Assembly (NCBI GenBank): GCA_016789165.1
Contig: JAEURL010000689.1
Location: forward strand, 1 to 8,142
Reading direction: 5' to 3'
Source of the DNA: Anaerolineales bacterium
GTDB lineage: Bacteria > Chloroflexota > Anaerolineae > Anaerolineales > UBA6663
Length of the DNA stretch: 8,142 bases
Below the pieces are notes generated by a model. That model saw only the letters and a list, made by a program, of their open reading frames with translations. It did no database searches and was not told where the DNA came from. Every line of letters begins with the position of its first letter. Position 1 is the first letter of the stretch. The position numbers and the translations under genes were made by a program. This document shows, one piece after another, positions 1-6,050 of this stretch.

Positions 1-246
1 GAGCCCACGGCACAGGCCGTCCTGCTGGCTGAGCGCGCCTATCTGCACCTGCGGCTGGGCAACGGCCCGGAGGCCACGGCCGATGCCCGCGCCGCGGCCG
101 CCGCCGACCCCGGCTCGGCCCTGGCGCAGGTGACGGTGGCCGTGGTGGCCGGCCAGGCGCCGGACGCGGCGGCGCTGGAGGCCGCGCGCATCGCCCCCGC
201 CGACGACCCGATCTGGCAAGCCATTCTGCAAGCCGCCGGCCCGTAG
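1..246 (+). CDS. C-terminal end of a TPR-like repeat protein (5' truncated)
   Basis: The frame starting at base 1 is open to a TAG at 244-246 and gives 81 residues with no start in view, so the gene begins upstream of the window. The first half reads like one tetratricopeptide-type helix pair: AYLHLRLGN, then an Ala-rich helix, then the DPGSALA turn that often closes a TPR unit. The tail is very Ala-rich and ends IWQAILQAAGP. TPR proteins are usually scaffolds for protein-protein contacts, and nothing visible here points to a more specific role. The next gene starts 121 nt downstream behind its own promoter-like box, so the two are probably separate transcription units. The composition fits the other genes. 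The frame is convincing, but the TPR label rests on only one repeat. Confidence 0.7.
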   Translation, partial: EPTAQAVLLAERAYLHLRLGNGPEATADARAAAAADPGSALAQVTVAVVAGQAPDAAALEAARIAPADDPIWQAILQAAGP

Positions 247-253
247 GGGGCTG

Positions 254-262
254 TGCTACAAT
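254..262 (+). promoter_or_regulatory. Extended -10 promoter for the M20 dipeptidase
   Basis: TGC followed by TACAAT fits the extended -10 form (TGn-TAnAAT). It lies 8 nt after the stop codon of the preceding gene and about 105 nt before the peptidase ATG. No good -35 hexamer sits 16-18 nt upstream, because that stretch is still GC-rich coding sequence. The predicted transcript would start near 269. Confidence 0.45.
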
Positions 263-367
263 CGTTCGGCTTGGCCGAAAAATGCCGGCCGCGCGGACCC
301 ACTCCGCTTACCCGGCCTCCCATTCCGAGGCCTGATCCCACGCTTACCCTTAATCTTCGGAGCCGTC

Positions 368-1738
368 ATGCCCTCCCCCACCCAATCCATCGCCTACGCC
401 CACCAGAACCACGCCCGCTACCTGGCCGAGCTGCAGGAGCTCGTGCGCATCCCGAGCATCTCCACCCTCTCCGAGCACAAGCCCGATATCCAGCGCTGCG
501 CGGACTGGGTGGCCGGCCAGCTGCGCGGCATGGGCTTTGCGGGCGTGGCCATCATGCCCACCGCCGGCCATCCCGTGGTCTACGGCGAGTGGCTGAACGC
601 GCCGGGGAAACCCACCGTGCTCGTCTACGGCCACTATGACGTCCAGCCCGTGGACCCGCTGAACGAGTGGAAGGCCGGCCCCTTCGAGGCCGTGGTGCGC
701 GGCGACGACCTGTTCGCCCGCGGCGCCTCCGACATGAAGGGCCAGGTGCACGCCTTCCTGAAGGCCCTGGAGGCCATGCTCAAGCACGGCGAGCTGGCCG
801 TCAACGTCAAAGTGCTGGTGGAGGGCGAAGAGGAGATCGGGTCGCCCAGCCTGGGCGCCTTCATCGCCGCGCACAAGGCCCTGCTCAAGTGCGACGTGGT
901 GCTCAACGCCGATTCGGGCATCCTCAAGCCGGACCTGCCCTCCTTGATCTACGGCCTGCGCGGCCTGGCCTACTTTGAGCTGTGGGTGCACACCGCCAGC
1001 CAGGACCTGCACTCCGGCACCTTTGGCGGCACCATCCACAACCCGGCCCAGGCCCTGTGCGAGCTGATCGCGGGCATGCACGATGCCGAGGGCCGCATCA
1101 CCCTGCCCGGCTACTACGACCGGGTGCGGACCCTTTCGGCCGACGAGCGCGCCGAGCTGGCCCGCCTGCCGCACAACGACGCCGAGTGGCTGACGATGAC
1201 GGGCGCGCCGGCGCTGTGGGGCGAGGCCGGCTACACCACGGTCGAGCGCTTCGGCGCGCGGCCCACGCTGGAGGTCAACGGCCTGTACTCGGGCTTCATT
1301 GGCGAGGGCAGCAAGACTGTGCTGCCGGCCAAGGCCATGGCCAAACTCTCCATGCGCCTGGTGCCGGACCAGGACCACGAGGAAGTGGAGCGCCAGCTGC
1401 GCGCCTACCTGGCCGCCCACGCGCCGGCCGGCGTGCGCTGGGAGCTGAAGGCCCTGGCCGGCGGGCCGGCGGCGCTGGTGGAGCGCGACTCGGCCTACAT
1501 GCGGGCGGCCGTGGCCGCGCTGGAGAGCACCTGGGGCGTGCGCCCGGTCTTCGAACGCGCCGGCGGCAGCGTGCCGATCGTCAGCCTGCTGCAGAAACAG
1601 CTCGGCGTGGACTCGATCCTGATGGGCTTCGGCATGCGCGACGACAACATCCACGGCCCGAACGAGAAGCAGCACCTGCCCAACTACTACCGCGGCATCG
1701 AGGCCTTCATCCGGTTCTTCGCCAACCTGGCGGAGTAG
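368..1738 (+). CDS. M20-family metallodipeptidase (CNDP/ArgE/DapE-like)
   Basis: This 456-residue protein is a complete zinc-type M20 peptidase, expected to be cytosolic and to release amino acids from dipeptides or related N-acyl amino acids. The metal and catalytic residues of the family are all present: His89 and Asp91 in GHYDVQ, the bridging Asp122 in GASDMKG, the Glu155-Glu156 pair in EGEEEIGS (general base and metal ligand), Asp182 in NADSG, and His429 in DDNIHGPNE. The lid/dimerisation domain, roughly residues 195-315, carries HSGTFGG (His215) and GFIGEGSKTVLP. The length matches the family's usual 440-480 residues and there is no signal peptide. The ATG is preceded by GGAG at 359-362 with 5 nt spacing, supporting this start. 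The motif spacing resembles carnosinase-like dipeptidases more than DapE or ArgE, but the substrate cannot be read from sequence. A strong terminator follows 36 nt after the stop. Confidence 0.95.
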   Translation: MPSPTQSIAYAHQNHARYLAELQELVRIPSISTLSEHKPDIQRCADWVAGQLRGMGFAGVAIMPTAGHPVVYGEWLNAPGKPTVLVYGHYDVQPVDPLNEWKAGPFEAVVRGDDLFARGASDMKGQVHAFLKALEAMLKHGELAVNVKVLVEGEEEIGSPSLGAFIAAHKALLKCDVVLNADSGILKPDLPSLIYGLRGLAYFELWVHTASQDLHSGTFGGTIHNPAQALCELIAGMHDAEGRITLPGYYDRVRTLSADERAELARLPHNDAEWLTMTGAPALWGEAGYTTVERFGARPTLEVNGLYSGFIGEGSKTVLPAKAMAKLSMRLVPDQDHEEVERQLRAYLAAHAPAGVRWELKALAGGPAALVERDSAYMRAAVAALESTWGVRPVFERAGGSVPIVSLLQKQLGVDSILMGFGMRDDNIHGPNEKQHLPNYYRGIEAFIRFFANLAE

Positions 1739-1774
1739 CCTGACCGGCGGCCGACGCCCAACGGCAAGCCCCCC

Positions 1775-1819
1775 AAAAAGACGGAGGCCGGCGGTTATGC
1801 GCCGGCCTCCGTTTTGTTT
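1775..1819. terminator. Bidirectional intrinsic terminator
   Basis: A perfect 13-bp inverted repeat, ACGGAGGCCGGCG at 1781-1793 and its complement at 1800-1812, encloses a 6-nt loop (gttatg). It is followed on the plus strand by TTTTGTTT (1812-1819). It is preceded by five A residues at 1775-1779, which become a U tract on the minus strand. It lies about 42 nt from the stop codons of both convergent genes (1738 and 1854), so it can terminate transcription from both sides. Confidence 0.93.
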
Positions 1820-1853
1820 CCCCGCCTCAGCCGCGGTCACGGCCGGCCAGCTT

Positions 1854-2471
1854 TCACGCCGTCGCCCTCAATTCATCGCGCGCCGCGCGCGCATTCGGAT
1901 GAACCGTCCAGCCCAGCCCCGGCGCCACCTCCACCACCCATTCCAGGTAGATCAGGCACAGCTCGCGCAGCGAGGCTGTGGCTTTGGCCCGCAGCAGGTC
2001 GGCGTGAAAGCCCGTGTCCCGGCTGGTGGGGTCCAGGGCGATCTTGTCGGCGATGAAGACCAACTGTTCCAGTTGGGAGGCACCGGCCCGGCCAGTGGTG
2101 TGATAGCGCACGGCGTTGAGCACGGCCTCGTCCGTCACCCCCAGGCGCTGCCGCAGCACCTCGGCGCCCACCAGGCCGTGGATGACCGGCGGGATCGCCC
2201 GGTCCGCCTCGGTCAGCGGCACGCCCAGCGCCTCGGCCGCCGCCACCATCCCGCGCAATGGGACCGGGGCCGCCAAATCGTGCGCGGTGCAGGCCAGGTC
2301 CACGGCCGCGAGGTCCGGGAAGCCCAGCCGGCGGGCCAGCTGGCGGCCGGCGGCGTTGACCTGGGCCGAATGCCGCAGGGTATCCAGCCGGCCGGCCGCC
2401 CGGAGGAATTGGCGCACATCTCGCAGCGGGTGTCCGGTGTTTTTTAGAGAAGCAAAGCTCGGAAGCGTCAT
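1854..2471 (-). CDS. yqeK: HD-domain phosphohydrolase, YqeK-like (symmetrical Ap4A hydrolase family)
   Basis: The 205-residue product matches the YqeK branch of the HD superfamily, whose characterised members split diadenosine tetraphosphate symmetrically into ADP using a two-metal centre. Metal-ligand candidates appear in order: His34 (RHSAQV), the His64-Asp65 pair (CTAHDLA), His98 (VIHGLVGAE), His124 (AVRYHTTGR) and Asp142 (FIADKI). The HGLVGAE...RYHTTGRAGASQLEQLVFIADKI stretch is the family signature. Two places differ from the usual form: HDLAAPVP where HDIAK is common, and ADKIALDP where ADYIEP is common, so the exact substrate is less certain. YqeK is often found beside NadD or RsfS, but neither is in this window; here the gene stands alone, convergent with the peptidase and divergent from the E1 gene. 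No Shine-Dalgarno sequence precedes the ATG, and the -10 box placement suggests a leaderless mRNA. The long N-terminus before His34 is compatible with the family's first helix. Confidence 0.85.
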   Translation of the reverse strand: MTLPSFASLKNTGHPLRDVRQFLRAAGRLDTLRHSAQVNAAGRQLARRLGFPDLAAVDLACTAHDLAAPVPLRGMVAAAEALGVPLTEADRAIPPVIHGLVGAEVLRQRLGVTDEAVLNAVRYHTTGRAGASQLEQLVFIADKIALDPTSRDTGFHADLLRAKATASLRELCLIYLEWVVEVAPGLGWTVHPNARAARDELRATA

Positions 2472-2477
2472 TATTTG

Positions 2478-2483
2478 ATTATA
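2478..2483 (-). promoter_or_regulatory. -10 box of the yqeK-like gene, leaderless geometry
   Basis: Read on the minus strand, a perfect TATAAT (2483 down to 2478) is followed by six bases, CAAATA, and then the ATG whose A is base 2471. This puts the expected transcription start on or next to the A of the start codon. There is no convincing -35 hexamer and no TG extension. The hexamer could be a chance match in a locally AT-rich patch, so confidence is moderate. Confidence 0.5.
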
Positions 2484-2509
2484 ACTGCCCGCATATTACG
2501 TCTTGTGGG

Positions 2510-2518
2510 TGGTATAAT
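2510..2518 (+). promoter_or_regulatory. Extended -10 promoter of the E1/E2 dehydrogenase operon
   Basis: TGG-TATAAT is a full extended -10 element with a perfect hexamer at 2513-2518. It lies 39 nt upstream of the E1 alpha ATG at 2558 and predicts a start near 2525. No good -35 hexamer is found at the normal distance, which is common for extended -10 promoters. It shares the short divergent region with the yqeK-like promoter on the other strand. Confidence 0.65.
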
Positions 2519-2521
2519 CCT

Positions 2522-2542
2522 CAGGTCAGATACCTGTCTATC
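2522..2542 (+). promoter_or_regulatory. Possible operator: two overlapping inverted repeats in the operon leader
   Basis: Just downstream of the -10 box, CAGGT (2522-2526) and ACCTG (2532-2536) form an inverted repeat with a 5-nt spacer. GATA (2529-2532) and TATC (2539-2542) form a second one overlapping it. Their position at and just after the predicted transcription start would suit a repressor. The repeats are short, and no regulator gene is nearby to name. Confidence 0.3.
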
Positions 2543-2557
2543 AGAAGGGAAAGGCAA

Positions 2558-3574
2558 ATGCTGCCTACCTCCACACTTTCCAGCTCGGCCGCGCCGGGCT
2601 CCAACTCCAAACCCCCGCATTCTCACCTGGAATTGCTTGAGCTTTACCGCCAGATGGTGCTGATCCGGCTGTTCGAAGAGAAATGCGAGGAACTCTATCA
2701 GAAGGGCAAAATCGGCGGCTTCATGCACCTGTACATCGGCCAGGAGGCCGTGGGGGTGGGCGCCGTCGCGGCCCGCCAGCCGCAGGATAGCGTCATCACG
2801 GGCTATCGCGACCACGGCATCGCCCTGGCGGCCGGCATGACGGCCCGGGTGGCCATGGCCGAGATGCTCGGCCGCGTCACCGGCTGCTCCAAGGGCAAGG
2901 GCGGCTCGATGCACCTGGCCGATATCAACCTGAAGTTCTGGGGCGGGCACGCCATCGTCGGCGCGCAGATCGCGCTGGCGGCCGGCCTGGCCTGGGCCGA
3001 CAAGTTCCAGCGCCGCGATGCCGCCACGCTGTGCTTCTTCGGCGACGGCGCCACCAACATCAGCTACTTCCACGAGGCCCTCAACCTGGCCGCGGTCTGG
3101 CAGCTGCCGGTGGTCTTCATCTGCGAAAACAACAAGTACGGCATGTGGACCCCGATCGAGAAGGTCTCGGCCGTCACCGAGATCCGGCGCAAGGCCTCCG
3201 CCTACGCCATCCCCAGCGACGTGGCCGACGGCATGGATCTGCTGGACGTGCGCGCCAAGACGGCCGCCGCCCTGGAGCACTGCCGGGCCGGCCACGGGCC
3301 GTACTTCCTGGAAGTGATCACCTACCGCTTCCGCGGCCACTCGATGGGCGACCAGCGCGCCTACCGCACGCCGGACGAGATCCGCAAGTGGCAGGCCGAG
3401 GACCCGATCGGCAAGTTCGAGAAGGTCCTGCTGGACGCCGGCGTGGCGCCGGCCGACATCGACAAAGTGGACGACGACGTCAAGGCGGTCATGGCCGACG
3501 CCGTCGCCTTTGCCGAGGCCTCGCCCTTCCCCGACGACAGCGAGATCTGGACCAACATCTACATCGAACCGTAA
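2558..3574 (+). CDS. pdhA: 2-oxoacid dehydrogenase E1 alpha subunit, probably pyruvate dehydrogenase
   Basis: The 338-residue product is the thiamine-diphosphate-binding alpha chain of an alpha2beta2 E1, which decarboxylates a 2-oxoacid (most likely pyruvate) and passes the acyl group to the lipoyl arm of E2. The ThDP/Mg motif runs from GDGATN (Gly162) to ENN (Asn191-Asn192), about 30 residues, as expected. HLYIGQEA (54-63 region) and GYRDHG (82-87) line the active site. YRFRGHSMGDQRAYRT (256-271) is the loop with the conserved His261 and the serine phosphorylated in mitochondrial enzymes. The first 20 residues are Ser/Pro-rich and outside the conserved domain. AGAAGG and AAGGG (2543-2549) lie 8-9 nt before the ATG and support the start. 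The gene leads an operon, with E1 beta following after 32 nt. Acetoin dehydrogenase alpha (AcoA) has very similar motifs and is the main alternative. Confidence 0.93.
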   Translation: MLPTSTLSSSAAPGSNSKPPHSHLELLELYRQMVLIRLFEEKCEELYQKGKIGGFMHLYIGQEAVGVGAVAARQPQDSVITGYRDHGIALAAGMTARVAMAEMLGRVTGCSKGKGGSMHLADINLKFWGGHAIVGAQIALAAGLAWADKFQRRDAATLCFFGDGATNISYFHEALNLAAVWQLPVVFICENNKYGMWTPIEKVSAVTEIRRKASAYAIPSDVADGMDLLDVRAKTAAALEHCRAGHGPYFLEVITYRFRGHSMGDQRAYRTPDEIRKWQAEDPIGKFEKVLLDAGVAPADIDKVDDDVKAVMADAVAFAEASPFPDDSEIWTNIYIEP

Positions 3575-3596
3575 GCGCGGGCCTGCAACCCGCCCC

Positions 3597-3602
3597 GAAG
3601 GA
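3597..3602 (+). promoter_or_regulatory. Ribosome binding site that fixes the E1 beta start
   Basis: GAAGGA ends 4 nt before the ATG at 3607. The reading frame stays open far upstream, to 3031, but that part overlaps E1 alpha in another frame and translates to Arg/Gly-rich nonsense. This site and the family's N-terminus both point to 3607. Confidence 0.7.
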
Positions 3603-3606
3603 CTCT

Positions 3607-4581
3607 ATGGCCGGCTTATCAATTTCCAAAGCCATCGCCCAGGCGCTCGCCGCGGAGATGGAACGCGACTCAAACGTGGTGGTGCTGGGCGAGGAAGTGG
3701 CTGCTTTCGGCGGCACCTACGGCGCCACCTCCGGCCTGCTGGACCGCTTTGGCGGCGAGCGCGTGCGTGACACCCCCATCTCCGAAGGCGTCATCGTCGG
3801 CGCCGCCGTGGGCGCGGCCATGAACGGCCTGCGCCCGGTGGCCGAGATCATGGGCATCAACTTCGCCTTCCTGGCGATGGACATGATCGTCAACCACGCC
3901 GCCAAGGTCCACTCCATGTTCGGCGGGCAGTTCCGCTGCCCGCTGGTGGTGCGCACCACCTCCGGCGGCGGCCGGCAGCTGGCCGCCACCCACTCCCAGA
4001 CCGTCGAGCACCTGTTTGCGCACTTCCCGGGCCTGAAGGTGGTGGCGCCCGCCACCGCCGCCGACGCCAAAGGCCTGCTCAAGTCCGCCATCCGCACCGA
4101 CGACCCGGTCATGTTCGTCGAACAGGCGACCATGTACTCGCAGCGCGGCGAGGTGCCGGACGACCCGGACTTCCTGATCCCGCTCGGCAAGAGCGACGTC
4201 AAACGCCGCGGCCGGCACGTCACGGTGGTGGCCTACTCCAAGATGGTGGATATCTCGCTCAAGGCCGCCGGCGAACTGGCCAAGGACGGCATCGAGTGCG
4301 AGGTGGTTGACCTGCGCTCGCTGCGCCCGCTGGACCTGGACCCGGTCTTCGAGTCCTTCAAGCAGACCAACCGCTGTGTGGTGGTGGAGGAGAGCTGGCG
4401 CACGTACGGCGTGGGCAGCGAGGTGGCCGCGCGGATCTACGAGGAGTGCTTCGACTACGTGGACGCGCCCGTCAAGCGCGTGGCGCAGAAGGAAGTGCCG
4501 CTGCCATACGCCGGCAACCTCGAGCGGGCCGCCCTGCCGCAGGTGGAAGACGTCGTCGCGGCGGTCAAGTCCGTCCTGTAA
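3607..4581 (+). CDS. pdhB: 2-oxoacid dehydrogenase E1 beta subunit, probably pyruvate dehydrogenase
   Basis: The 324-residue product, beginning MAGLSISKAIAQALAAEM, is the transketolase-like beta chain that completes the E1 heterotetramer. The N-terminal pyrimidine-binding domain, about residues 1-180, holds GEEVAAFGGTYGAT (28-41) and DTPISE with Glu60, which activates the ThDP aminopyrimidine. It also contains GLRPVAEIMGINF (74-86), HAAKVHSMFGGQ (97-108) and ATHSQ with His129. The C-terminal transketolase domain, about 195-324, includes VVDLRSLRPLD and VVVEESWRTYGVGSEVAARI. The 324 residues match the usual length of bacterial PdhB/AcoB. It starts 32 nt after the E1 alpha stop with a good ribosome binding site, so the two are co-transcribed and probably made in equal amounts. 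The PDH-versus-acetoin question is the same as for E1 alpha; the branched-chain enzyme is less likely. Confidence 0.94.
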   Translation: MAGLSISKAIAQALAAEMERDSNVVVLGEEVAAFGGTYGATSGLLDRFGGERVRDTPISEGVIVGAAVGAAMNGLRPVAEIMGINFAFLAMDMIVNHAAKVHSMFGGQFRCPLVVRTTSGGGRQLAATHSQTVEHLFAHFPGLKVVAPATAADAKGLLKSAIRTDDPVMFVEQATMYSQRGEVPDDPDFLIPLGKSDVKRRGRHVTVVAYSKMVDISLKAAGELAKDGIECEVVDLRSLRPLDLDPVFESFKQTNRCVVVEESWRTYGVGSEVAARIYEECFDYVDAPVKRVAQKEVPLPYAGNLERAALPQVEDVVAAVKSVL

Positions 4582-4586
4582 CCACC

Positions 4587-4605
4587 GGCCCCGGCGTCCG
4601 GGGTC
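4587..4605 (+). terminator. Hairpin after E1 beta, possible partial terminator or RNA-processing signal
   Basis: GGCCCCGG (4587-4594) pairs with CCGGGGTC (4598-4605), giving 8 bp with one G-U pair and a 3-nt loop. The stem starts 5 nt after the E1 beta stop codon. The downstream tract, cccttatcttt, is only partly T-rich, so any termination would probably be incomplete, leaving the promoter-less E2 gene to be read through. Confidence 0.4.
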
Positions 4606-4622
4606 CCTTATCTTTAATCAGC

Positions 4623-4649
4623 AAGCGCTGGCCGGCGGCCAGTGCGCTT
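4623..4649 (+). other. Hairpin just upstream of the E2 ribosome binding site
   Basis: AAGCGCTGGCC (4623-4633) pairs with GGCCA (4637-4641) and GCGCTT (4644-4649), giving 11 bp with a 2-nt bulge (GT) and a GGC loop. It ends 4 nt before the GGAG of the E2 ribosome binding site. It could hold the site open, protect a processed 5' end, or set E2 level relative to E1. The role is inferred; the pairing is seen directly. Confidence 0.4.
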
Positions 4650-4653
4650 TTGC

Positions 4654-4657
4654 GGAG
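4654..4657 (+). promoter_or_regulatory. Ribosome binding site that fixes the E2 start
   Basis: GGAG ends 5 nt before the ATG at 4663. An upstream in-frame GTG at 4642 is the only other start candidate, but it lies inside the hairpin stem and would add seven residues absent from the lipoyl-domain family, which begins near MAEVVPMPKLG. Confidence 0.7.
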
Positions 4658-4662
4658 CTCTC

Positions 4663-5916
4663 ATGGCTGAAGTCGTCCCCATGCCCAAACTCGGTTTCGA
4701 CATGAAGGAGGGCACCCTGGTGCGCCGCCTCAAAGAGGTCGGCGACGCGGTGGCCAAGGGCGAGATCCTGGCCGAGATCGAGACCGACAAGGCCACCGTC
4801 GAACTGGAGGCCTACGTCGGCGGCGTGGTCAAGGGCTGGGTCGTGGAGGTCGGCAAGCCGGTCCCGGTCGGCTCGCCGATGGTCGTCATCGCCGCGCCGG
4901 ACGAAACCGTGGATATGGCCGCCCTAACCGGCGTCCAGCCGGCTGGCGCTGCACCAGTGGCCGGCGCTGCCCCGGCGGCCGAGGCCGCTCCGGCCGCCCC
5001 CAGCGCCGCGGCGGAGGCCGGCGGCCGGACCCTGGCCTCGCCGGTGGCGCGCAAGATGGCGGCTGAGGCCGGCCTGGACCTGGCCCGCGTGGCCGGCACC
5101 GGCCCCAACGGGCGCGTGGTCAAACGGGACGTGGAGGCCTTCCTCAAGGCCGCCCCGGCCGCGGCACCCGCCGCTGCCCCCGCGCCGGCGGCCCGGCCCG
5201 CGCCCGCCCCGGCGGCGGTGGCCGTCAGTGCCGAGGACCAGTCTGTGCCGCTCACCAAGCTGCGCGCCATCATCGCGCGGCGCATGACGGAATCCACCCA
5301 GAGCGTGCCGGCCATCTACCTGACCATCGAGGTGGATATGGCCCCCGCCATGGCCCTGCGCAAGCAGGTCAACGCCCTGCTGCCGGACGAGCGCAAGGCC
5401 TCGGTCAACGATCTGGTGGTCAAGGCCACGGCCCTGGCCCTGCGCCAGTTCCCGAACCTGAACAGCACCTTCGCCGGCGACCACGTGGTGCGCAAGGGCC
5501 ACGTCAACGTCGGCATCGCCGTGGCGGTGCCGGCCGGCCTGCTGACCGTGGTGGTCAAGGACGCCGACGCCAAACCGCTGGCCCAGGTGGCGGCCGAGGT
5601 CAAGCCGATGGTGGCCCGCGCCCGGGAGGGCAAGGTCCAGCCGGCCGACATCGAAGGCTCGACCTTTACCGTCTCCAACCTGGGCATGTACGAGATCGAG
5701 CACTTCACGGCCATCGTCAATCTGCCGGAGGCCGGCATCCTGGCCGTCGGCGCGGTCAAGGACGTGCCGGTGGTAAAGGACGGCCAGATCGTGCCCGGCA
5801 CGCGCCTGAAGATGACGTGCGCGGCCGATCACCGGCTGACCGACGGCGCCGAGGTGGCGCAATTCCTGCAGGCCATCAAGAAAGGCCTGGAAGAGCCGCT
5901 GCGTCTGCTGGTCTGA
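4663..5916 (+). CDS. pdhC: Dihydrolipoamide acyltransferase (E2), probably pyruvate dehydrogenase E2
   Basis: The 417-residue product is the core of the dehydrogenase complex: it receives the acyl group from E1 on a swinging lipoyl arm and transfers it to CoA. The domain order is standard. One lipoyl domain spans residues 1-80, with the lipoylated Lys43 in ETDKATVE. An Ala/Pro linker covers about 92-121. The peripheral subunit-binding domain is 124-160 (LASPVARKMAAEAG to GRVVKRDVEAFL). A second Ala/Pro linker covers 163-188, and the catalytic domain runs from about 195 to the end. The active site is ADHRLTDG (His390, Asp394), a mild variant of the usual DHRVVDG. A single lipoyl domain is typical of many bacterial E2s. 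The start is set by GGAG and the family N-terminus. The gene follows E1 beta after 81 nt holding two hairpins. No E3 follows. An acetoin-specific E2 (AcoC) is possible but less favoured. Confidence 0.94.
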   Translation: MAEVVPMPKLGFDMKEGTLVRRLKEVGDAVAKGEILAEIETDKATVELEAYVGGVVKGWVVEVGKPVPVGSPMVVIAAPDETVDMAALTGVQPAGAAPVAGAAPAAEAAPAAPSAAAEAGGRTLASPVARKMAAEAGLDLARVAGTGPNGRVVKRDVEAFLKAAPAAAPAAAPAPAARPAPAPAAVAVSAEDQSVPLTKLRAIIARRMTESTQSVPAIYLTIEVDMAPAMALRKQVNALLPDERKASVNDLVVKATALALRQFPNLNSTFAGDHVVRKGHVNVGIAVAVPAGLLTVVVKDADAKPLAQVAAEVKPMVARAREGKVQPADIEGSTFTVSNLGMYEIEHFTAIVNLPEAGILAVGAVKDVPVVKDGQIVPGTRLKMTCAADHRLTDGAEVAQFLQAIKKGLEEPLRLLV

Positions 5917-5939
5917 AGGCACCCCCGCGCCCCGGCTGG

Positions 5940-5964
5940 CGCCCGGCCTCTATCCGGCCAGGCG
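5940..5964 (+). terminator. GC-rich hairpin after E2, weak terminator candidate
   Basis: CGCCCGGCC (5940-5948) pairs with GGCCAGGCG (5956-5964), giving 9 positions with one C/A mismatch and a 7-nt loop. It begins 24 nt after the E2 stop codon. There is no T tract, so it is not a canonical intrinsic terminator. A new promoter directly downstream makes an operon end here plausible. Confidence 0.3.
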
Positions 5965-5974
5965 GCCACGGCGT

Positions 5975-6003
5975 TTGCACGCTGGCAGGGAAACCGGTAG
6001 AAT
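5975..6003 (+). promoter_or_regulatory. Promoter of the receiver gene (-35 TTGCAC, 17 nt, -10 TAGAAT)
   Basis: TTGCAC (5975-5980) and TAGAAT (5998-6003) are separated by exactly 17 nt. The -10 matches the consensus at five of six positions; the -35 keeps TTG. The predicted start near 6010 leaves a leader of about 40 nt before the ATG at 6051. It separates the receiver from the E2 operon. Confidence 0.6.
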
Positions 6004-6050
6004 CCCGCTCAGGTGGCCGGCCGACAGCAGCCCTGCCGGCGGCCCAGTGT

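Noticed and set aside
265..279. TTCGGC/GCCGAA hairpin before the peptidase gene, considered as a terminator for the TPR-like gene
   Set aside because: The stem is only 6 bp and is followed by A residues rather than T on the plus strand. It also overlaps the likely transcription start of the next gene, so neither role is supported.
350..1840. A 496-codon open frame antisense to the M20 peptidase
   Set aside because: It lies opposite a gene with complete catalytic motifs. Its translation is His/Gly/Ala/Val-rich with no domain pattern, as expected for the antisense of high-GC codons, and it runs through the terminator.
1797..2447. Plus-strand open frames opposite the yqeK-like gene
   Set aside because: The minus-strand frame has all the HD metal-ligand motifs; the plus-strand translations are Gln/Gly/Arg-rich without domains.
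3031..3606. Upstream extension of the E1 beta frame
   Set aside because: It overlaps E1 alpha in another frame and gives Arg/Gly-rich sequence unlike any E1 beta. The ATG at 3607 has a ribosome binding site and the family N-terminus.
4921..5220. Ala/Pro-rich repeats within E2, considered as a DNA repeat or slippage region
   Set aside because: They encode the flexible linkers normal in E2 proteins on either side of the subunit-binding domain; the DNA has no long exact tandem unit.
4924..5922. A 332-codon open frame antisense to E2
   Set aside because: It is a shadow of the E2 coding strand; its Gly/His/Arg-rich sequence shows no motif.
5817..6050. Upstream extension of the receiver frame
   Set aside because: It overlaps the end of E2 and the receiver promoter; the residues before MPEKILVVDDE are Arg/Gly/Pro-rich and not part of a receiver domain.
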